A stretch of 64,000 bases of DNA, taken from Actinomycetota bacterium. GTDB lineage: Bacteria > Actinomycetota > CADDZG01 > WHSQ01. Of the stretch, positions 59,110 through 64,000 are shown piece after piece (position 1 is the first letter of the stretch; every line of letters starts with the position of its first letter). The stretch lies in contig JAUJPD010000001.1 in NCBI GenBank assembly GCA_030447315.1, positions 151,891 through 215,890 of the forward strand, given 5' to 3'. Under the pieces are notes generated by a model that saw nothing but the letters and a program-made list of their open reading frames with translations, made no database searches and had not been told where the DNA came from. A program made the position numbers and the translations under genes.

Positions 59110-60240
59110 ATGGCGGCACCCGGCAAGGGTCTAGAAGGTGTGGTCGCGGCCGAGACGGCCATCAGCGACATCGACGGCAAAGAGGGCGTTCTCTCCTACG
59201 TCGGCTACGACATCCACGACCTCGCCCCCAACGCCACCTTCGAAGAGACGTGTTATCTCCTCCACAACCTGGAGCTGCCCACCGAGCAACAGCTAGACGA
59301 GATCAAGGAGCAGTTGGGGCGCGAGCGCGAGCCCAACGACTTCGTCATGGACCTCATGCCTCAGCTGGCTCAGAACACCGCCCCGATGTCGATGCTGCGA
59401 ACCGCCTGCTCCGCCTCTTCCGCCAACGATCCCGATGGCTGGGACACCTCCGAAGAGGCGAACTACCGCAAGGCGATGAGACTGATCGCCGTCTTCCCCA
59501 CACTGGTGGCCTACTACGACCGGCTTCGCAACGATCAACCGCTGGTTCGACCCGACTCGGGGCTGTCGCTCGCCGCCAACTTCCTCTACATGCTGAAAGG
59601 GGACAAGGCCGACGACGCGGAGGCGCGCATCTTCGACATCTGCTTGACGCTGCACGCCGACCACACGATGAACGCCTCCACCTTCGCCGCGCGCGTCTGC
59701 GCCGCCACCCTCTCCGACATCCACTCGGCCGTGACCGCCGGGATCGCAGCCCTCAAGGGGCCTCTCCACGGCGGGGCGAACGAGCAGGTCATGCGGATGA
59801 TCAAAGAGATCAGGAACCTCGGTGGTGCCGGAAAAGCCCGCGACTACACGATCGACAAGCTCCGCAACAAGGTGAAGGTGATGGGCTTCGGGCATCGCGT
59901 CTACAAGACCGAAGATCCCCGTGCCACTCACCTTCGGCGCATGGCCAAGGAGTTGGCGGAGAAGAGCGGTGACGGCAGCAACTACGAGATCAGCCAGGAG
60001 ATCGAGCGCGCGGTCATGGACGAGAAGGGCATCTACCCCAACGTTGACTTCTACGCGGCCTCGGTCTACGGCTACCTGCGGATCCCAACCGACCTCTTCA
60101 CTCCCGTCTTCGCTTGCAGCCGGGTGTCCGGGTGGACCGCGCACGTGCGCGAGCAGTACGCCGACAACCGCCTGATCCGCCCGGACCACGCCTACGTAGG
60201 CCCCGAACGCCGCAGCTGGAAGGCTCTGTCTCAGCGCTAA
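59110..60240 (+). CDS. Citrate synthase/2-methylcitrate synthase family
   Basis: GLEGVVAAETAISDIDGKEGVLSYVGYDIHDLA, LHADHTMNASTFAARVCAATLSDIHSAVTAGIAALKGPLHGGANEQVM, MGFGHRVYKTEDPRA, NVDFYAASVYGYLRIPTDLFTPVFACSRVSGWTAH. Confidence 0.94.
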   Translation: MAAPGKGLEGVVAAETAISDIDGKEGVLSYVGYDIHDLAPNATFEETCYLLHNLELPTEQQLDEIKEQLGREREPNDFVMDLMPQLAQNTAPMSMLRTACSASSANDPDGWDTSEEANYRKAMRLIAVFPTLVAYYDRLRNDQPLVRPDSGLSLAANFLYMLKGDKADDAEARIFDICLTLHADHTMNASTFAARVCAATLSDIHSAVTAGIAALKGPLHGGANEQVMRMIKEIRNLGGAGKARDYTIDKLRNKVKVMGFGHRVYKTEDPRATHLRRMAKELAEKSGDGSNYEISQEIERAVMDEKGIYPNVDFYAASVYGYLRIPTDLFTPVFACSRVSGWTAHVREQYADNRLIRPDHAYVGPERRSWKALSQR

Positions 60241-60282
60241 CAGGAGAGCTGGTACGCGCAGCCCGCAGCGCGGGCGATCACG

Positions 60283-61152
60283 TCAGCCCGGTTGACCCAT
60301 CGTTCGGCGCGCGAGCTTGACGGTGTTGCGCAGGAGCATCGCGATCGTCATCGGTCCGACGCCGCCGGGAACGGGCGTGATGGCAGAGGCGATCTCCGAG
60401 GCGGCCTCGAAGTCGACGTCTCCCACCAGTCCGTCGTCGGTCCGGTTGATGCCGACGTCGATCACGGCGGACCCCGGCTTGATCATCGGGCCCGTGATGG
60501 CTTTGGCCCGGCCGATGGCCGCGACCAGGATGTCGGCGCGCCTGGTGTGCATCTCGAGGTCGCGCGTGCCCGTGTGGCAGACGGTGACCGTCGCGTTGGC
60601 GCCGGGCCCCTTCTGAACCATCAGCGCCGCGAGTGGTTTGCCCACGATGTTCGAGCGACCCACCACGACCACTTCGGCCCCCGAGGTCTCGACGTTGGAG
60701 CGGATCAACAGCTCCTGGATCCCGGCCGGGGTCGCGGGAGCAACGACGGGCTCGCCGCTGAGCAATCTGCCGAGGTTGTAGGGGTGGAACCCGTCGGCGT
60801 CCTTGGCGGGATCGACCCGGTCGAGAACCACCTGCTCGTCGACGTGCTCCGGAAGCGGCAGCTGCACGAGGATGCCGTGTACCTGCGGATCCGCATTGAG
60901 CCGGTCGAGCAGCTCCACCAGCTCCGCCTGTGGCGTGCTGGCGGGAAGGTCGTGGTCCCACGCCTTGATGCCGACCTCGGCACAGGCTTTGCGCTTGGAT
61001 CGCACGTAAACGTGAGATGCAGGATCGTCTCCGACGAGAACCGTGGCGAGACCCGGCGTGACGCCGTTCGCGTCCAAGGCCGAGGCCTCCTGGGCCACCT
61101 CTTCCCGAACCTGTTTGGCGATCGCCTTGCCGTCGATGATCTCGGCCGTCAT
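60283..61152 (-). CDS. folD: Bifunctional methylenetetrahydrofolate dehydrogenase/cyclohydrolase
   Basis: [101 protein letters not shown]. Confidence 0.95.
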   Translation of the reverse strand: MTAEIIDGKAIAKQVREEVAQEASALDANGVTPGLATVLVGDDPASHVYVRSKRKACAEVGIKAWDHDLPASTPQAELVELLDRLNADPQVHGILVQLPLPEHVDEQVVLDRVDPAKDADGFHPYNLGRLLSGEPVVAPATPAGIQELLIRSNVETSGAEVVVVGRSNIVGKPLAALMVQKGPGANATVTVCHTGTRDLEMHTRRADILVAAIGRAKAITGPMIKPGSAVIDVGINRTDDGLVGDVDFEAASEIASAITPVPGGVGPMTIAMLLRNTVKLARRTMGQPG

Positions 61153-61248
61153 AGCGCTCCCCCGGTCATTGTGGACGCGCATCCTACTTACGAGCCCAAG
61201 AGCTTCACGTCTACCATCTTCAACGTGAACAAGCGACGGGACGGCAAG

Positions 61249-62517
61249 ATGCGGATCCTGCGGCCCCTGCAGCTCAGAGACTTCCGCCTGCTGTGGACGG
61301 CCATGACCATCTCCTTCTTCGGAGACGGCATCTATCTCGTCGCGATCGCGTGGCAGGTCTACGAGCTGTCCAACGTCCCGACCGCGCTGTCGCTCGTCGG
61401 CGTCGCCTGGAGCCTGCCGATGACCTTCTTCTTGCTGATCGGGGGGCTGCTAACCGACCGCTTCGAGCGCCGGCGCATCATGATCTGGGCCGATGTCTTG
61501 CGCGGGGTCGCGGTCACCGCCATGGGCGTTCTCACCATCTCGGGCGTGGTGCAGCTGTGGCATCTGATCGCCCTGGCCGTGCTCTACGGGATCGGCCAAG
61601 CCCTGTTCGCGCCGGCCTTCGGTGCCATCGTGCCCGAGATCGTGCCTCGCCATCTGCTGACCGAGGCAAACTCGTTGGACAGCTTCGTGCGCCAGTCGGC
61701 ACAACGTTTGTTCGGCCCCGCGCTGGGGGGATTCGCTATAGCGGGCTTCGGAGCTGGAGGTGCGTTCCTCATCGACGCGGCCACGTTCGCTTTCTCGACC
61801 GCGGTTCTGCTGCAGCTCGACAAGCGGCCGGCCCCCGAAGGAGAGACGCAGTTGGCGCTCAGCGGCATCAAGGAGGGCTTCAGGTATGTGCGCTCGCAAC
61901 CATGGCTGATCGCGACATTGCTCTCCGCTCTGGTGACTCTTCTGTTCGCGCTCGGGCCGTTCCAGATCCTTCTGCCCTTCCTGGTGAAGAACCATCTGGG
62001 TGGAGATGCGGCCGATCTCGGTCTCGTGCTCTCCGCGGGAGGCGTCGGATCGGTCCTGGCGTCACTGCTGATGGGTCAGCGAGGCTTCCCCCGGCGCCAC
62101 ATCACCTTCATGTACATGATGTGGGCGGGCGGTGTGGGGCTCCTCGTCGCTTATGCAGCCGCGACCGAGCTGTGGCACGCCGTCGTTGCGGAGCTCATCG
62201 CGTGGGGCATGTTCACTGCCGGGATGATCGTGTGGGGGACCCTCATGCACCGGCTCGTTCCCCAGAGACTGTTGGGACGGGTCACGAGTGTCGACTGGAT
62301 GGTGTCCACCGCGTTCGTGCCCCTGTCCTTCGCGCTCACCGGCCCGGTCTCGGGCTGGATCGGAGTCAGAGAGACGTTCTTCTGGGGCGGGGTCCTGGGA
62401 GCGCTGGCGACGCTTGGGTTCCTCTTGTGGCCGGGGGTCCGTGACACGGAGACGGACGGGTCGATGGACAGCCCGCGCCGAGACGAGCCCGCCACGCTCA
62501 CCGCAGAGGTGCTCTAG
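61249..62517 (+). CDS. MFS transporter
   Basis: [43 protein letters not shown]...[21 protein letters not shown]; 12-TM pattern. Confidence 0.88.
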   Translation: MRILRPLQLRDFRLLWTAMTISFFGDGIYLVAIAWQVYELSNVPTALSLVGVAWSLPMTFFLLIGGLLTDRFERRRIMIWADVLRGVAVTAMGVLTISGVVQLWHLIALAVLYGIGQALFAPAFGAIVPEIVPRHLLTEANSLDSFVRQSAQRLFGPALGGFAIAGFGAGGAFLIDAATFAFSTAVLLQLDKRPAPEGETQLALSGIKEGFRYVRSQPWLIATLLSALVTLLFALGPFQILLPFLVKNHLGGDAADLGLVLSAGGVGSVLASLLMGQRGFPRRHITFMYMMWAGGVGLLVAYAAATELWHAVVAELIAWGMFTAGMIVWGTLMHRLVPQRLLGRVTSVDWMVSTAFVPLSFALTGPVSGWIGVRETFFWGGVLGALATLGFLLWPGVRDTETDGSMDSPRRDEPATLTAEVL

Positions 62518-62527
62518 CGGCCGCCGG

Positions 62528-64000
62528 CTAGACCGTTACCGGTTGGTGCCTCGTTCTGGCGGCAGGTAGAGGGATCGTGGCCAGGTAGAGGAGGGCCACC
62601 AGCACCGTCAACCAGCGGTAGCCCACCACCAGCGCGGAGTATTCGAGCACTCCCCCGACCATGGCTCCGAGCAGGTTGGCACCGAACGCGGCCGTGGGGG
62701 TTGGGGCTCTCTTGAAACGCTCGGCGAAGATCACGTTGGCGAGCGTGATCGGCGCGAAGTTCACGACGATAGCGGCGGCCGCGCGAGGCAGAGCAGGCAT
62801 CGCCAACAGCGTGTCCGGCGGGACGAGAGCAGACACGACCAGGCTCGCGAACAGGGCCCCGTAGAGCCACCGCTTCGGCTCCCCGGTCATGCGCCGCGAG
62901 ATCTGGATGGCGACCAATATCGACAACAGCACGCCGGCGAACACGATGGTGTTCACGAACCAGGTCGTTCCGAACAGCAGCGCGAACTGAACGACGCTCT
63001 TGGTCTCGAGCAACAAGAAAGCCGCGCCCATGAAGAAGAGGTCACGATAGGCAAGCACCTGGGAGGCCGAGCCCCCCTGTGATCGAACGGCCGCGAAGCT
63101 CACGATCAAGATCAACGCGAGAGCCACCAGCTGATCGCGAGGGACGCGGGCCTCGAGCAGGTATACGAACGGACGATCGTCGTGCACCGGCTCGGGTACG
63201 GGAGTGGTGACCGCAACCCAGGTCGCGGGACAGTTGAGGTCTCCCGTAGACGCCATGAGCAGCGCCAGCTTGCCCTCCCCTCCCACCGCATCCACGCATG
63301 GAGGCTCGCCGAAGACTTGAGCCAGGGTGTTGGCGAGGCGGTCGACCAGCCAGTTCTCGCGGTAGTAGTTGTACATACCGAACGAGCCGCCCGGGGCCAA
63401 GTGGGAGCGCGCGGCCGCGATGGCCTCCTCGGTGAACAGGTAGCTCTCGAGACGAAGAGCGGATTGACCCTCGATCAACAACAGCGAATCCGGAAGCGAG
63501 AACAAGATGAGGTCGTAGCGCTCCGAGGACTGGGTCATGAAGGCCCGGCCATCTTGGATGTGGACGTCCACGCGCGGGTCGGAATAGGGATCGTCGGGGT
63601 GGAGGTCCCGGCCGATCTCGTAGAGGCGTCGATCGATCTCGACCGCATCGACCTCGTCGGCCCCCTGCGCGAGGGCGATCGCGACATCGGTCCCCGTCCC
63701 GGCGCCGATGATCAAGATCTTCCCCGGCGGTTCCGTCACGCGCTCGTGGGGGGTGAAGTAGATCGGCTCGCGCTGCCTGCGGGTCTCGATCGACTGGACC
63801 ATCTGATGCGGGATCCCGTTCACCGAGACCTTGATCCCCGCCTCGCCTTCGTCTTCGAGCGAGACCTTGTAGTAAGACGACCAGCTCAACGCCGGGAGCA
63901 GCGACTCTGCCAGCAGCATCAACACCACCGCGCTCAAAAGAGCCGTTTGGATCCACGCCGGCCAGAACAAGAAGAGCAGTCCCGCCGCTACGACGGCCCC
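62528..64000 (-). CDS. Membrane-anchored spermidine synthase-like methyltransferase-fold protein, 5' end outside the window
   Basis: HQMVQSIETRRQREPIYFT..., ILIIGAGTGTDVAIALAQGADEVDAVEIDRRLYEIGRDLHPDDPYSDPRVDVHIQDGRAF; flanking TM segments; frame remains open to 64000. Confidence 0.82.
   Translation of the reverse strand, partial: GAVVAAGLLFLFWPAWIQTALLSAVVLMLLAESLLPALSWSSYYKVSLEDEGEAGIKVSVNGIPHQMVQSIETRRQREPIYFTPHERVTEPPGKILIIGAGTGTDVAIALAQGADEVDAVEIDRRLYEIGRDLHPDDPYSDPRVDVHIQDGRAFMTQSSERYDLILFSLPDSLLLIEGQSALRLESYLFTEEAIAAARSHLAPGGSFGMYNYYRENWLVDRLANTLAQVFGEPPCVDAVGGEGKLALLMASTGDLNCPATWVAVTTPVPEPVHDDRPFVYLLEARVPRDQLVALALILIVSFAAVRSQGGSASQVLAYRDLFFMGAAFLLLETKSVVQFALLFGTTWFVNTIVFAGVLLSILVAIQISRRMTGEPKRWLYGALFASLVVSALVPPDTLLAMPALPRAAAAIVVNFAPITLANVIFAERFKRAPTPTAAFGANLLGAMVGGVLEYSALVVGYRWLTVLVALLYLATIPLPAARTRHQPVTV

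Overview
This 64 kb high-GC window looks chromosomal and most likely comes from an uncultured Actinomycetota-like bacterium (inference from gene content, including an F420-dependent NADP reductase, and codon style). No rRNA, tRNA, CRISPR array, integrase or transposase was recognised. Main blocks: (1) about 0-20 kb, a surface-glycan/exopolysaccharide locus with a WecB/TagA/CpsF glycosyltransferase, two sulfotransferases, a sulfatase-fold enzyme, a flippase, an O-antigen-ligase-like protein, large membrane proteins, a DUF2304-GT2 fusion, and three alkaline-phosphatase (AP) superfamily ectoenzymes. In those three enzymes the segment normally at the C-terminus (RSGD...H-x-x-P-x-x-Y...VP) sits at the N-terminus, so they look circularly permuted. 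(2) 20-25.8 kb, NYN/OST-HTH plus RNase D, an acyl-CoA dehydrogenase and a secreted repeat/RTX protein. (3) 25.8-44 kb, acyl-CoA/branched-chain catabolism (R2-like diiron/SCP2 fusion, acyl-CoA dehydrogenase, acyl-CoA carboxylases, HMG-CoA lyase, BirA, methylmalonyl-CoA mutase large chain) with a perfect TetR-type operator in a divergent promoter. (4) 43.9-64 kb, SDH, an ECF sigma/anti-sigma pair, a proline-racemase/OCD pair, mdh/icd/citrate synthase, folD, an MFS transporter and a spermidine-synthase-like membrane protein. Many genes (25.8-30 kb, 32.8-33.6 kb, 37-41 kb, 47.5-51.7 kb) are broken by single-base frameshifts that look like homopolymer sequencing errors rather than biology. All family calls come from reading motifs in the translations; no database search was run.
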